A stretch of DNA of 64,000 nt, from the NCBI RefSeq assembly GCF_018294505.1, contig NC_057803.1, positions 688,418,678-688,482,677 of the forward strand, read 5' to 3'. How positions within the stretch are numbered: the first letter of the stretch is position 1; each line of letters starts with the position of its first letter. This DNA comes from Triticum aestivum. Lineage: Eukaryota > Streptophyta > Magnoliopsida > Poales > Poaceae. Of the stretch, positions 32,507-45,796 are shown piece after piece. Both the position numbers and the translations under genes were made by a program. The notes under the pieces are model-generated. The model searched no databases, was not told the DNA's origin, and worked only from the letters and a program-made list of their open reading frames with translations.

Positions 32507-34225
32507 TGTTGGGGATCGTAGCATAAATTTAAAATTTTCTATGCATCACCAAGATCAATCTATGGAGTCATCTAGCAACGAGAGGGAGAGGAGTGCATCT
32601 ACATACCCTTGTAAATCGCGAGCAGAAGCGTTCAAGAGAACGGGGTAGATGGAGTCGTACTCGTCGTGATCCAAATCACCGATGATCCTAGCGCCGAACA
32701 GACGGCACCTCCGCGTTCAACACACGTACGGAGCGGAGACGTCTCCCGCGCCTTGATCCAGCAAGGAGGAGGGAGAGGTTGAGGAAGAGATCTCCAACAG
32801 CAGCACGACGGCGTGGTGGTGGTCGAGCAGCAGTACTCTGGCAGGGCTTCGCCAAGCTCTTAACGGAGGAGGAGAGGTGTTGGGGAGGGAAGGGGCTGCG
32901 CCTTTGATGTGGTGTGTAGCCCTCCCCTTGTCCCTCTATTTATAGGGGAAGGAGGAAGGGGCCGGCCCATCTAGATGAGATCTAGAGGGGGGGCGGCCAA
33001 GGGGGGTGGCTTGCCCCCCAAGCAAGGGGGCGCCCCCTCTAGGGTTTCCCCCCCCCCCAACCCTAGGCGCATGGGCCCAAGGGGGGGATGCGCCCAGCCC
33101 AATTGGGGCTGGTTCCCTTTCCTCTACGGCCCATGAGGCTCTCCGAGAGAGGTGGCCCCTCCCGGTGGACCCCCGGAACCCCTCCGGTGGCCCCGGCACA
33201 ATACCGATATGCCCCCGGACCTTTCCGATGACCGTATGACAACTTCCTATATATAAATCTTCACCTCCGGACCATTCCGGAACTCCTCGTGACGTCCGGG
33301 ATCTCATCCGGGACTCCGAACAACATTCGGTAATCACATACAAGTCTTCCTAATAACCCTAGCGTCATCGAACCTTAAGTGTGTAGACCCTATGGGTTCG
33401 GGAACCATGCAGACATGACCGAGACAACTCTCCGGCCAATAACCAACAGCGGGATCTGGATACCCATGTTGGCTCCCACATGTTCCACGATGATCTCATC
33501 GGATGAACCATGATGTCGAGGATTCAAGCAATCCCGTATACAATTCCCTTTGTCAATCGGTACGTTACTTGCCCGAGATTCGATCGTCGGTATTCCAATA
33601 CCTCGTTCAATCTCGTTACCGGCAAGTCACTTTACTCGTTCCGTAACACATCATCCCGTGACCAACCCTTAGTCACATTGAGCTCATTACGATGATGTCT
33701 TACCGAGTGGGCCCAGAGATACCTCTCCGTCATACGGAGTGACAAATCCCAGTCTCGATTCGTGCCAACCCAACAGACACTTTCGGAGATACCCGTAGTG
33801 CACCTTTATAGTCACCCAGTTACGTTGTGACGTTTGGCACACCCAAAGTATTCCTACAGTATCCGGGAGTTGCACAATCTCATGGTCTAAGGAAAAGATA
33901 CTTGACATTAGAAAAGCTTTAGCAGACGAACTACACGATCTTGCGCTATGCTTAGGATTGGGTCTTGTCCATCACATCATTCTCCTAATGATGTGATCCC
34001 GTTATCAATGACATCCAATGTCCATGGTCAGGAAACCGTAACCATCTATTGATCAACGAGCTAGTCAACTAGAGGCTCACTAGGGACATGTTGTGGTCTA
34101 TGTATTCACACATGTATTACGATTTCCGGATAACACAATTATAGCATGAACAATAGACAATTATCATGAACAAGGAAATATAATAATAACCATTTTATTA
34201 TTGCCTCTAGGGCATATTTCCAATA
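32507..34225 (-). repeat. 3' LTR of Angela element
   Basis: This LTR is 1719 bp. The internal edge reads CCAATA where CCAACA is expected, a single terminal change. A TATA box lies at 32936-32945 (minus strand CTATAAATAG). Confidence 0.93.
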
Positions 34226-34240
34226 GTCTCCCACTTGCAC
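34226..34240 (-). promoter_or_regulatory. Polypurine tract of Angela element
   Basis: On the minus strand the sequence reads GCAAGTGGGAGAC directly before the 3' LTR, the usual BARE/Angela tract. Confidence 0.8.
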
Positions 34241-34257
34241 TAGAGTCAATAATCTAG

Positions 34258-36705
34258 TTACATTGTGATGAATCGAACACCCATAGAGTTCTGGTGTTGA
34301 TCATGTTTTGCTCGAGGAAGAGGTTTAGTCAACGGATCTGCGACATTCAGGTCCGTATGCACTTTACAAATATCTATGTCTCCATTTTGAACATTTTCAC
34401 GAATGGAGTTGAAGCGACGCTTGATATGCCTGGTCTTCCTGTGAAACCTGGGCTCCTTGGCAAGGGCAATAGCTCCAGTGTTGTCACAGAAGAGAGTCAT
34501 CGGGCCCGACGCATTGGGAATAACTCCTAGGTCGGTAATGAACTCCTTCACCCAGATTGCTTCTTGTGCTGCCTCCGAGGCTGCCATGTACTCCGCTTCA
34601 CATGTAGATCCCGCCATGACGCTTTGCTTGCAACTGCACCAGCTGACTGCCCCACCATTCAAAATATACACGTATCCGGTTTGTGACTTAGAGTCATCCA
34701 GATCTGTGTCGAAGCTAGCATCGACGTAACCCTTTACGACGAGCTCTTCGTCACCTCCATAAACGAGAAACATATCCTTAGTCCTTTTTAGGTACTTCAG
34801 GATATTCTTGACCGCTGTCCAGTGTTCCATGCCGGGATTACTTTGGTACCTTCCTACCAAACTTACGGCAAGGTTTACATCAGGTCTGGTACACAACATG
34901 GCATACATAATAGACCCTATGGCCGAGGCATAGGGGACGACACTCATCTTTTCTCTATCTTCTGCCGTGGTCGGGCATTGAGCCGTGCTCAATCTCATAC
35001 CTTGCAATACAGGCAAGAACCCCTTCTTGGACTGATCCATATTGAACTTCTTCAATATCTTGTCAAGGTACGTACTTTGTGAAAGACCAATGAGGCGTCT
35101 CGATCTATCTCTATAGATCTTGATGCCTAATATATATGCAGCTTCTCCAAGGTCCTTCATTGAAAAACACTTGTTCAAGTAGGCCTTTATGCTTTCCAAG
35201 AATTCTATATCATTTCCCATCAATAGTATGTCATCCACATATAATATGAGAAATGCTACAGAGCTCCCACTCACTTTCTTGTAAACACAGGCTTCTCCAT
35301 AAGTCTGCGTAAACCCAAACGCTTTGATCATCTCATCAAATCGAATGTTCCAACTCCGAGATGCTTGCACCAGCCCATAGATTGAGCGTTGGAGCTTGCA
35401 CACCTTGTCAGCATTCTTAGGATCGACAAAACCTTCTGGCTGCATCATATACAATTCTTCCTTAAGGAAACCATTAAGGAATGTCATTTTGACGTCCATT
35501 TGCCATATCTCATAATCATAGAATGCGGCAATTGCTAACATGATTCGGACGGACTTCAGCTTCGCTACGGGTGAGAAAGTCTCATCGTAGTCAACCCCTT
35601 GAACTTGTCGATAACCCTTAGCAACAAGCCGAGCCTTATAGATGGTCACATTACCATCCGCGTATGTCTTCTTTTTAAAGATCCATTTATTTTCTATGGC
35701 TCGCCGATCATCAGGCAAGTCAGTCAAAGTCCATACTTCGGTTTCATACATGGATCCTATCTCGGATTTCATGGCTTCCAGCCATTTGTCGGAATCTGGG
35801 CCCGCCATTGCTTCTTCATAGTTCGAAGGTTCACCATTGTCTAACAACATGATTTCCAGGACAGGGTTGCCGTACCACTCTCGTGCAGAACGTGTCCTCG
35901 TGGACCTTCGAAGTTCAGTAGCAACTTGATCTGAAGTTTCATGATCATCATTAACTTCCTCTCTAGTCGGTGCAGGCACCTCAGGAACATTTTCTTGAGC
36001 TGCGCCACTCTCCGGTTCAAGAGGCAATACTTCATCAAGTTCTACTTTCCTCCCACTTACTTCTTTCGAGAGAAACTCTTTCTCTAGAAAGGATCCATTC
36101 TTGGCAACAAAGATCTTGCCTTCGGATCTGAGGTAGAAGGTATACCCAATCGTTTCTTTAGGGTATCCTATGAAGATGCATTTTTCCGATTTGGGTTCGA
36201 GCTTTTCAGGTTGAAGTTTCTTGACATAAGCATCGCATCCCCAAACTTTCAGAAATGACAGCTTAGGTTTCTTATCAAACCACAATTCATACGGTGTCGT
36301 CTCAACGGATTTCGATGGAGCCCTATCTAAAGTGAATGCGGCAGTCTCTATAGCATAACCCCAAAATGATAGTGGTAGATCGGTAAGAGACATCATAGAT
36401 CGCACCATATCTAACAGAGTGTGATTACGACGTTCGGACACACCATTACGCTGAGGTGTTCCAGGCGGCGTGAGTTGTGAAACTATTCCACATTTCCTTA
36501 AGTGCATGCCAAATTCGTGACTCAAATATTCTCCCCCACGATCTGATAGTAAGAACTTGATTTTCCTGTCACGTTGATTCTCAACCTCACTCTAAAATTC
36601 CTTGAACTTTTCAAAGTTCTCAGACTTGTGTTTCATTAAGTAGACATACCCATATCTACTCAAGTCATCAGTGAGGGTGAGAACATAACGATAGCCACCG
36701 TGAGC
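34258..36705 (-). pseudogene. pol: pol of Angela: integrase end, reverse transcriptase, RNase H
   Basis: The long frame 34258-36525 (755 codons) starts within the integrase (TPQRNGVSERRNHTLLDMVR), continues into the Copia RT (NKWIFKKKTYADGNVTIYKA; catalytic YVDD at 35230-35241) and RNase H (STCEAEYMAASEAAQEAIWV; FCDNTGAIALAKEPRFHRKT), and ends near the PPT. Upstream, 36526-36705 carries the SDRGGEY part of the integrase in the same frame but is cut by TAG stops near 36590 and at the 36706 junction. The RT/RNase H part has no stop. Confidence 0.88.
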
Positions 36706-37610
36706 CTAAACACTCATTGGACCGCACACATCACTGTGTATGATTTCCAATAAGTTGGTTGCTCGCTCCATTGTTCCGGAGAACGGAGTCTTGGTGATTT
36801 TGCCCATGAGGCATGGTTCGCACATGTCAAATGATTCATAATCAAGAGACTCCAAAAGTCCATCTGCATGGAGTTTCTTCATGCGTTTGACACCAATGTG
36901 ACCAAGGCGGCAGTGCCACAAGTATGTGGGACTATCATTATCAACCTTACATCTTTTGGCATTCACACTATGAATATGTGTAACATCACGTTCGAGATTA
37001 AATAAGAATAAACCATTGACCAGCGGGGCATGACCATAAAACATGTCTCTCATATAAATAGAACAACCATTATTCTCAGATTTAAATGAGTAGCCATCTC
37101 GCATTAAACGAGATCCAGATACAATGTTCATGCTCAAAGCTGGTACTAAATAACAATTATTGAGGTTTAAAACTAATCTCGTAGGTAAATCTAGAGGTAG
37201 TGTGCCGACGGCGATCACATCGACCTTGGAACCATTCCCGACGCACATCATCACCTCGTCCTTCGTCAGTCTCCGTTTATTCCGCAGTTCCTGTTTTGAG
37301 TTACAAATATGAGCAACTACACCGGTATCAAATACCCAGGAGCTACTACGAGCGCTGGTTAGGTACACATCAATAACATGTATATCACATATACCTTTGG
37401 TATTGCCAGCCTTCTTATCCGCTAAGTACTTGGGGCAGTTCCGCTTCCAGTGACCGTTTCCCTTTCAATAAAAGCACTCAGTCTCAGGCTCGGGTCCATG
37501 CTTTGGCTTCTTCCCGGCAGCTTGCTTACCGGGCGCGACAACTCCCTTGCCGTCCTTCTTGAAGTTCTTTTTACCCTTGCCTTTCTTGAACTTAGTGGTT
37601 TTATTCACCA
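36706..37610 (-). pseudogene. gag end, protease and integrase start of Angela
   Basis: The frame 36706-37368 has the protease site WVFDTGVVAHICN (the family usually has DTGCGSH, so the site is altered) and the GAG-pre-integrase motif YLWHCRLGHIG with the CEPCLMGK pair. Upstream, 37369-37610 holds a Lys-rich stretch and the zinc knuckle CFY-GNGHWKRNC, in which the second Cys codon is a stop (near 37466). Confidence 0.85.
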
Positions 37611-38237
37611 TCAACACTTGATGTTCCTTTTGATTTCCACCTCCACTGATTTCAGCATTGAATATACCTCAGGAATGGTCTTTTCCATCCCCTGCATATT
37701 GAAGTTCATCACAAAGCTCTTGTAGCTAGGTGGGAGCGACTGAAGGATTCTGTCAACGACCGCATCATCCGGGAGATTAACTCCCAGCTGAGACAAGCAG
37801 TTGTGCAACCCAGACATTTTGAGTATGTGCTCGCTGACGGAACTATTCTCCTCCATCTTACAACTGCAGAACTTGTCGGAGACTTCATATCTCTCGACCC
37901 GGGCATGAGCTTGGAAAACCATTTTCAGCTCTTGGAACATCTCATATGCTTTGTGTTGCTCAAAACGCTTTTGGAGCCCCGGTTCTAAGCTGTAAAGCAT
38001 GCCGCACTGAACCAGGGAGTAATCATCACTACGTGTCTGCCAAGCGTTCATAACGTCTTGTTCTGCAGGGAAAACAGGTGCTTCACCTAGCGGTGCATCA
38101 AGGACATATGCTTTCCTGGCAGCTATGAGGATAATCCTCAGGTTACGGACCCAGTCCATGTAGTTGCTGCCACCGTCTTTCGGCTTGGTTTTCTCTAGGA
38201 ACGCGTTGAAGTTGAGGGCAATATTAGCATGGGCCAT
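37611..38237 (-). pseudogene. gag: gag of Angela, frameshifted at its end
   Basis: The frame starts MAHANIALNFNAFLEKTKPK and covers the UBN2-type capsid domain of BARE Gag (YMDWVRNLRIILIAARKAYV; SLPPSYKSFVMNFNMQGMEK). A one-base loss in an A-run near 37617 ends the frame before the Lys-rich linker and zinc knuckle, which follow in another frame. Confidence 0.88.
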
Positions 38238-39525
38238 TTGATCTACAAGACATATTGCAAAGATTTTAGACTATGTTCATGATAATTAAGTTCATCTAAT
38301 GAAATTATTTAATGAACTCCCACTCAGATAGACATCCCTCTAGTCATCTAAGTGATACATGATCCGAGTCAACTAGGCTGTGTCCGATCATCACGTGAGA
38401 CAGACTAGTCATCATCGGTGAACATCCTCATGTTGATCTTATCTTCTATACGACTCATGTTTGACCTTTTGGTCTTCCGTGTTCCGAGGCCATGTCTGTA
38501 CATGCTAGGCTCGTCAAGTCATCCTAAGTGTATTGTGTGTGTAAATCTGGCTTACACCCGTTGTATTCGAACGTTGAAATCTATCACACCCGATCATCAC
38601 GTGGTGCTTCAAAACAACGAACCTTCGCAACGGTGCACAGTTAGGGGGAACACTTCTCTTGAAATTATTGCGAGGGATCATCTTATTTAAGCTACCGTCG
38701 TTCTAAAGCAAATAAGATGTAAAAACATGATAAACATCGCATGCAATCAAAAATGACATGATATGGCCAATATCATTTTGCTCCTTTTGATCTCCATCTT
38801 TGGGGCGCCATGATCATCATCGTCACCGGCATGACACCATGACCTCCATCATCATGATCTCCATCATCGTGTCTTCATGAAGTTGTCTCACCAACTATTA
38901 CATCTACTACTATGGCTAACGGTTAGCAATAAAGTAAAGTAATTACATGATGTTTATGTTGACACGCAGGTCATAAATAAATTAAGACAACTCCTATGGC
39001 TCCTGCCGGTTGTCATACTCATCGACATGCAAGTCGTGATTCCTATTACAAGAACATGATCAATCTCATACATCACATATACCATTCATCACATCCTTTT
39101 GGCCATATCACATCACATGACATATGCTGCAAAAACAAGTTAGACGTCCTCTAATTGTTGTTGCAAGTTTTTATGTGGCTGCTATAGGTTTCTAGCAAGA
39201 ACGTTTCTTACCTACGCCAAAACCACAACGTGATGTGCCAATTTCTATTTACCCTTCATAAGGACCCTTTTCATCGAATCTGATTTGACTAAAGTGGGAG
39301 AGACAGACACCCGCTAGCCACCTTATGCAACTAGTGCATGTCAGTCGGTAGAACCAGTCTCACGTAAGCGTACGTGTAAGGCCGGTCTAGGCCGCTTCAT
39401 CCCACGATGCCGCCGAATCAAGATAAGACTAGTAACGGCAAGCAAATTGACAAAATCGACGCCCACAACAACTTGTGTTCTACTCGTGCATAGAAACTAC
39501 GCATAGACCTAGCTCATGATGCCAC
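38238..39525 (-). other. Leader and primer-binding site of Angela
   Basis: This is the untranslated leader between the 5' LTR and gag. On the minus strand GTGGCATCATGAGC directly follows the LTR end and is the degenerate primer site usual in this group. No gene lies inside. Confidence 0.8.
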
Positions 39526-41244
39526 TGTTGGGGATTGTAGCATAAATTTAAAATTTTCTACACATCACCAAGATCAATCTATGGAGTCATCTAGCAACGA
39601 GAGGGAGGGGAGTGCATCTACATACCCTTGTAAATCGCGAGCGGAAGCGTGCATGAGAACGGGGTTGATGGAGTCGTACTCGTCGTGATCCAAATCACCG
39701 ATGATCCTAGCGCCGAATGGTCGGCACCTCCACGTTCAACACACGTACAGAGTGGAGACGTCTCCCGCGCCGTGATCCAGCAAGGAGGAGGGAGAGGTTG
39801 AGGAAGAGAGCTCCAACAACAGCACGACGGCGTGGTGGTGGTGGAGCAGCAGTACTCCGGCAGGGCTTCACCAAGCACTTAACGGAGGAGGAGAGGTGCT
39901 GGGGAGGGGAGGGGCTGCGCCTTTGATGTGGTGTGCAGCCGTCCCCTTGCCCCTCTATTTATAGGGGAAGGAGGAAGGGGGCCGGACCCCTCTAGATGAG
40001 ATCTAGAGGGGGGGCGGCGGCCAAGGGGGGTGGCTTGCCCCCCAAGCAAGGGGGCGCCCCCTCTAGGGTTTCCCCCCAACCCCAGGCGCATGGGCCCAAG
40101 GGGGGGATGCGCCCAGCCCAATTGGGGCTGGTTTCCTTTCCTCTACGGCCCATGAGGCCCTCCGAGAGAGGTGGCCCCTCCCGGTGGACCCCTGGAACCC
40201 CTCCGACGGCCCCGGTACAATACCGATATGCCCCCGAACATTTCCGATGACCGTATGACAACTTCCTATATATAAATCTTCACCTCCGGACCATTCCGGA
40301 ACTCCTCGTGACGTCCGGGATGTCATCCGGGACTCCGAATAGCATTAGGTAATCACATACAAGTCTTCCTAATAACCCTAGCGTCATCGAACCTTAAGTG
40401 TGTAGACCCTACGGGTTCGGGAACCATGCAGACATGACCGAGACAACTCTCCGGCCAATAACAAACAGCGGGATCTAGATACCCATGTTGGCTCCCACAT
40501 GTTCCACGATGATCTCATCAGATGAACCACGATGTCGAGGATTCAAGCAATCCCGTATACAATTCCCTTTGTCAATCGGTACGTTACTTGCTCGAGATTT
40601 GATCGTCGGTATTCCAATACCTCGTTCAATCTCGTTACCGGCAAGTCACTTTGCTCGTTCCGTAACACATCATCCCGTGACCAACCCTTAGTCACATTTA
40701 GCTCATTACGATGAAGTCTTAACGAGTGGGCCCAAAGATACCTCTCCGTCATACGGAGTGACAAATCCCAGTCTCGATTCGTGCCAACCCAACAGACACT
40801 TTCAGAGATACCCGTAGTGCACCTTTATAGTCACCCAGTTATGTTGTGACGTTTGGCACACCCAAAGTATTCCTACAGTATCCGGGAGTTGCACAATCTC
40901 ATGGTCTAAGGAAAAGATACTTGACATTAGAAAAGCTTTAGCAGACGAACTACACGATCTTGCGCTATGCTTAGGATTGGGTCTTGTCCATCACATCATT
41001 CTCCTAATGATGTGATCTCGTTATCAATGACATCCAATGTCCATGGTCCGGAAACCGTAACCATCTATTGATCAACGAGCTAGTCAACTAGAGGCTCACT
41101 AGGGACATGTTGTGGTCTATGTATTCACACATGTATTACGATTTCCGGATAACACAACTATAGCATGAACAATAGACAATTATCATGAACAAGGAAATAT
41201 AATAATAACCATTTTATTATTGCCTCTAGGGCATATTTCCAACA
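39526..41244 (-). repeat. 5' LTR of Angela element
   Basis: This 1719-bp LTR pairs with 32507-34225. A TATA box lies at 39955-39964 on the minus strand. It is flanked on the right by AAGGA. Confidence 0.93.
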
Positions 41245-42314
41245 AAGGATTCATCGCGTTTTACGATACGAAGCCGCCGCCAAGCCCTAAACTCTCTCGG
41301 GAGGGCTGAGCTGGAGTCCGTTCGGGGCTCCGGAGAGGGGAATCCGTCGCCATCGTCATCATCAACCATCCTCCATCACCAATTTCATGATGCTCACCGC
41401 CGTGCGTGAGTAATTCCATCGTAGGCTTGCTGGACGGTGATGGGTTGGATGAGATTTATCATGTAATCGAGTTAGTTTTGTTAGGGTTTGATCCCTAGTA
41501 TCCACTATGTTCTGAGATTGGTGTTGTTATGACTTTGCTATGCTTAATGCTTGTCACTAGGGCCCGAGTGCCATGATTTCAGATCTGAACCTATTATGTT
41601 TTCATCAACATATGAGAGTTTTTGATCCTATCTTGCAAGTCTATAGTCACCTACTATGTGTTATGATCCGGCAACCCCAAAGTGACAATAATCGGGACCA
41701 CTCCCGGTGATGACCGTAGTTTGAGGAGTTCATGTATTCACTATGTGTTAATGCTTTGGTCCGGTACTCTATTAAAAGGAGGCCTTAATATCCCTTAGTT
41801 TCCAATAGGACCCCGCTGCCACAGGAGGGTAGGACAAAAGATGTCATGCAAGTTCTTTTCCATAAGCATGTATGACTATATTCAGAATACATGCCTACAT
41901 TACATTGATGAACTGGAGTTAGTTCTGTGTCACCCTAGGTTATGACTGTTACATGATGAACCGCATCCGGCATAATTCTCTATCAACGATCCATTGCCTA
42001 TAAGCTTTCCATATATTGTTCTCGCTTATTTACTTTTCCGTTGCTATTGTTATCATCACTACAAAATACCAAAAATATTACTTTTGCTACCATTACCTTT
42101 TACCACCGTTACCACTATTATCATATTACTTTGCTACTAAACACTTTGCTGCAGATATTAAGTTTCCAGGTGTGGTTGAATTGACAACTCAGCTGCTAAT
42201 ACTTGAGAATATTCTTTGACTCCCCTTGTGTCGAATCAATAAATTTGGGTTGAATACTCTACCCTCGAAAACTGTTGCGATCCCCCATACTTGTGGGTTA
42301 TCAAGACTATTTTC

Positions 42315-42332
42315 TGGCGCCGTTGCCGGGGA
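42315..42332 (+). promoter_or_regulatory. Primer-binding site of F1, tRNA-Asp
   Basis: TGGCGCCGTTGCCGGGGA, 11 bases after the LTR end, is complementary to the 3' end of plant tRNA-Asp, the primer of Athila/Calypso-type elements. Confidence 0.9.
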
Positions 42333-42381
42333 GCATAACTCTATTCTTTGAGTCACTTGGGATTTATATCTGCTTATCATT

Positions 42382-45167
42382 ATGAAGAACTTGAAAGATC
42401 CAAGAACCAAGATTTATCCCTCAACTATGAGGGGAGGTAAGGAACTGCCATCTAGCTCTGCACTTGATTCACCTTCTGTTTTGAGTAAGCTTGCGACACC
42501 TAAACCTACTTCTGCTATTAATTCTGATATGTTGCATGTTATTGATGATGCCACTTCTGCTATGCATGATACGTATGATGAAACTACTTCTATGCTTGAT
42601 ACTACTGTGCCACTTGGTGAATTCATTGATGCACAACTTGCTATGACTAGAGAGAATGAAATTATTGAAATTGATAATATTGATGAAAGTGATGATGAAG
42701 ACTCTCCTCCAAGATATAAATTACCTGTTGTGCCTGAGGGCTATGTTATGGATGAAGAAACTGCTAGAGACTTTCTTGCATGCAATGATAGGAGTGATCT
42801 TAAGAAATTATTAGCTAAGCTGAAACAAAAAACTTTGAATGCTAGAATGAAATATGATCCTGCTTATGCTACTTCACCTATCTTTGTTACTGATAAAGAT
42901 TATGAATTCTCTATTGACCCTGAGATAATTACTTTGGTTGAATCTGATCCTTTCTATGGCTATGAATCTGAAACTGTTGTGGCACATCTTACTAAATTAA
43001 ATGATATAGCCACCCTGTTCACTAATGATGAGAAAACTCGCTACTATTATATCCTTAAATTATTTCCGTTCTCATTAAAGGGTGATGCTAAGATATGGTT
43101 TAATTCTCTTGATCCTGGTTGTGTGCGTAGTCCCCAGGATATGATTTATTACTTCTCTGCTAATATTTCTCCGCTCATAAGAAACAAGCTGCTTTAAGGG
43201 AAATATATAGTTTTGTGCAAATTGAAGAAGAGAGTCTCCCACAAGCTTGGGGGAGGCTTCTCCAATTACTTAATGCTTTGCCTGATCATCCTCTTAAGAA
43301 AAATGAAATACTTGATATCTTTTATAATGGACTAACCGATACTTTCAGAGACCACCTGGATAGTTGTGCTGGTTGTGTTTTCAGGGAAAGAACACCAGAT
43401 GAAGCTGAAATTCTATTGAATAATATGCTGACTAATGAAAATAATTGGACAGTTCCCGATCCAATTCCTGAACCAACTCCTAAGCCAACTCCGAAGAAAA
43501 GGGGTATTCTATTTCTCAGTCCTGAAGATATGCAAGAGGCAAAGAAATCTATGAAATAAAAAGGTATGAAAGCTGAAGATATTAATAATTTACCTCCTAT
43601 TGAAGAAATACGTGGTCTTAATTTACCGCCTGTTGAAGAAGTGCATGGTCTTGATAACTGGACACAGGTAGTAAAGGTAAATTCTCTCTATAGATATGAT
43701 AAAGCTGAAATCCCATTTATTAAATTTGCTAGCCCTTGCTTGGATGAGTTTGATGACTTTATGGTTAAATAAGAAAACTTCAATGCTTATTTTGGTAGAG
43801 AATTAAAACGCAATGCTGATATGCTTGAACACTTGGGTGATTATATAGCTAATATTAAAGGTGAACTAAAACTTATTAGTAAACATGCTTCTATGGTTAC
43901 CACTCAAGTAGAACAAGTACTTAAAGCTCAGAATGATTTGCTCAATGAATTGAATAGTAAGAAAAATGATAATGCTGTTAGAGTTATGACTAGAGGTGGT
44001 AAAATGACTCAGGAACCCTTGTATCCTGAGGGCCATCCTAAGAGAATTGAGCAAGATTCACAGAGAAATAATATTGATGCATCTAGTCCTTCTAAAAGGA
44101 AGAGAAAGAAAAATGATAGGACTTTGCATGCTTCTAGTGAACCTGTTGATGACACACCTAAGAATCCCAATGATATTTCTATTTCTGATGCTAAAAGACA
44201 ATCTGGTAATGAGAATGAACCTAGTGATAATGTTAATAATGATGTTCATGTTGATGCTCAACCTAGTAATGACAATGAAGTAGAGATTGAACCTGCTGTT
44301 GATCTTGACAACCCACAATCGAAGAATCAATGTTATGATAAGATAGACTTTGTTGCTAGGAAGCACGGTAAAGAAAGAGAACCATGGGTTCAGAAACCCA
44401 TGCCTTTTCCTCCTAAACCATCCAAGAAAAAGGATGATGAGGATTTTGAGCACTTTGCTGAAATGATTAGACCTATCTTTTTGCGTATGCGTTTGACTGA
44501 TATGCTTAAAATGAATCCTTATGCTAAGTACATGAAAGATATTGTTACTAATAAAAGAAAGATACCGGAAGCTAAAATTTCCACCATGCTTGCTAATTAT
44601 ACTTTTAAGGTTGAAATACCTAAGAAACTAGGAGATCCCGGAGTATCAACTATACCATGCTCCATTAAAAGAAACTATGTTAAAACTGTTTTATGTGATC
44701 TTGGAGTCGGTGTTAGTGTTATGCCTCTCTCTTTATATTGTAGACTTGATTTGAATAAGTTGACACCTACTGAAATATCTTTGCAAATGGCTGATAAATC
44801 AACTGTTATACCTGTCGGTATTTGTGAGGATGTGCCTGTTGTGGTTGCAAACGTTACTATTTTAACGGACTTTGTTATTCTTGATATTCCCGAGGATGAT
44901 AGTATGTTTATTATTCTTGGAAGACCCTTTTTGAATACTGCAGGGGCTGTTATTGATTGCACCAAAGGCAATGTCATTTTTCATGTTAATGGTAATGAGC
45001 ATACGGTACACTTTCCGAGGAAACAACCTCAAGTCCACAGTATCAACTCTATCGGAAAAATTCCATCGATTATTTTTGGAGGTTTTGAATTTCCTCTTCC
45101 TACTGTCAAGAAGAAATATGATATTCTTATTGTTGGGGATGTGCATATCCCCGTTGAGGTAACCTAG
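42382..45167 (+). pseudogene. gag-pro: gag-protease of F1, broken
   Basis: The frame starts MKNLKDPRTKIYPSTMRGGK. The capsid block (FPFSLKGDAKIWFNSL; LPQAWGRLLQLLNALPDHPL) is typical of Athila Gag. A one-base deletion near 43165 shifts the frame, and stops lie at 43557-43559 and 43770-43772; from 43821 the frame is open again through the protease region (VLCDLGVGVSVMPLS; IILGRPFLNTAGAVIDC). F1 has a 7-residue stretch (GCVRSPQ) before DMIYYFS that is absent in F2. After the protease there is no RT. Confidence 0.85.
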
Positions 45168-45796
45168 TGTTATTCGAAAATTCTCCGGTTCCATGTTATT
45201 CGGAATGAGTTTGTTAACAAGACCTGATCAACCTTGTTAGTGGATTCCTTTTGATGAGCATGAGATGGATGAATTTAGAAAACACAACTCTCTATACCCT
45301 CTTTTTACTTGATGTTATTTAGTTGAAATAAAGCAAAAATAGTATATTCTGTCTGTTTTCTGAATTATCAATGCAATAAAAAATACCCCAAAAATAAAAG
45401 TTCTCCAAATGCCCTGAAATTTAAATATGTTTTTTTCTGGAATATTTGAGAATATATGGCACTGAGAACACAGCAGGGGGAGCAAGCACCTGGCCACGAG
45501 GGTGAAGGGCGCGCCCTACCCCCCTGGGCGCGCCCCCCTGCCTCATGGGCCCATGGTGGCTCCCCTCCACTTATTCCAGCTACCACACACTCCTTCTTCC
45601 TCCCACAAACATGACTAACCAGCTCAAACTCGAGTCCAAGCTCATTTTGCTGCCATTTTCGATCTCCTTGCTCAAAGCCCCATTGAAAAAACTGCTTTGG
45701 GGGATTGTTTCTTGGTATGCGACTCCTCTAATGGTCCAATTAGATTTTGTTCTAGTGCTTTATTCATTGCATAATTTTGCTGCTTAGGTGACCCTG
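45168..45796 (+). promoter_or_regulatory. Internal U3-like block of F1, upstream of ORF2
   Basis: From AATAAAAGTTCTC (45393) to about 45550 the sequence follows the F1 LTR U3 (32298-32440): GTTCTC, GAATG-CCTGAAA-like blocks, a T-rich stretch with GGAATAT, then CCACGAGG (45494), two GGCGCGCC (45508, 45527) and CCTCATGGGCCC (45541). In the LTR this block precedes the TATA box. The TATA itself is weak here (CACTTATTCC near 45568). Confidence 0.65.

Larger units (their letters stand above)
32507..41244 (-). mobile_element. Angela (BARE/WIS group) Copia element, 8738 bp
   Basis: The element is full length with two 1719-bp LTRs and the target duplication AAGGA (32502-32506 and 41245-41249). In its own direction the LTR starts TGTTGGAAATATGCCC and ends CCCCAACA, diagnostic for the BARE/WIS/Angela group. 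Order on the minus strand: 5' LTR, primer site, leader, gag, protease, integrase, RT, RNase H, PPT, 3' LTR. LTRs differ by about 3% by eye. Several stops and frameshifts make it defective. Confidence 0.93.
32162..42303 (+). repeat. 5' LTR of F1, split by Angela insertion
   Basis: The two pieces, 32162-32506 and 41250-42303 (about 1399 bp together), align end to end with the 1401-bp F2 LTR. The first piece carries the CCACGAGG (32398), GGCGCGCC (32411) and CCTCGTGG (32424) module and a TATA-like CATATATT at 32467-32474. Its U3 differs markedly from the F2 LTRs, so F1 is a separate subfamily copy. Confidence 0.8.
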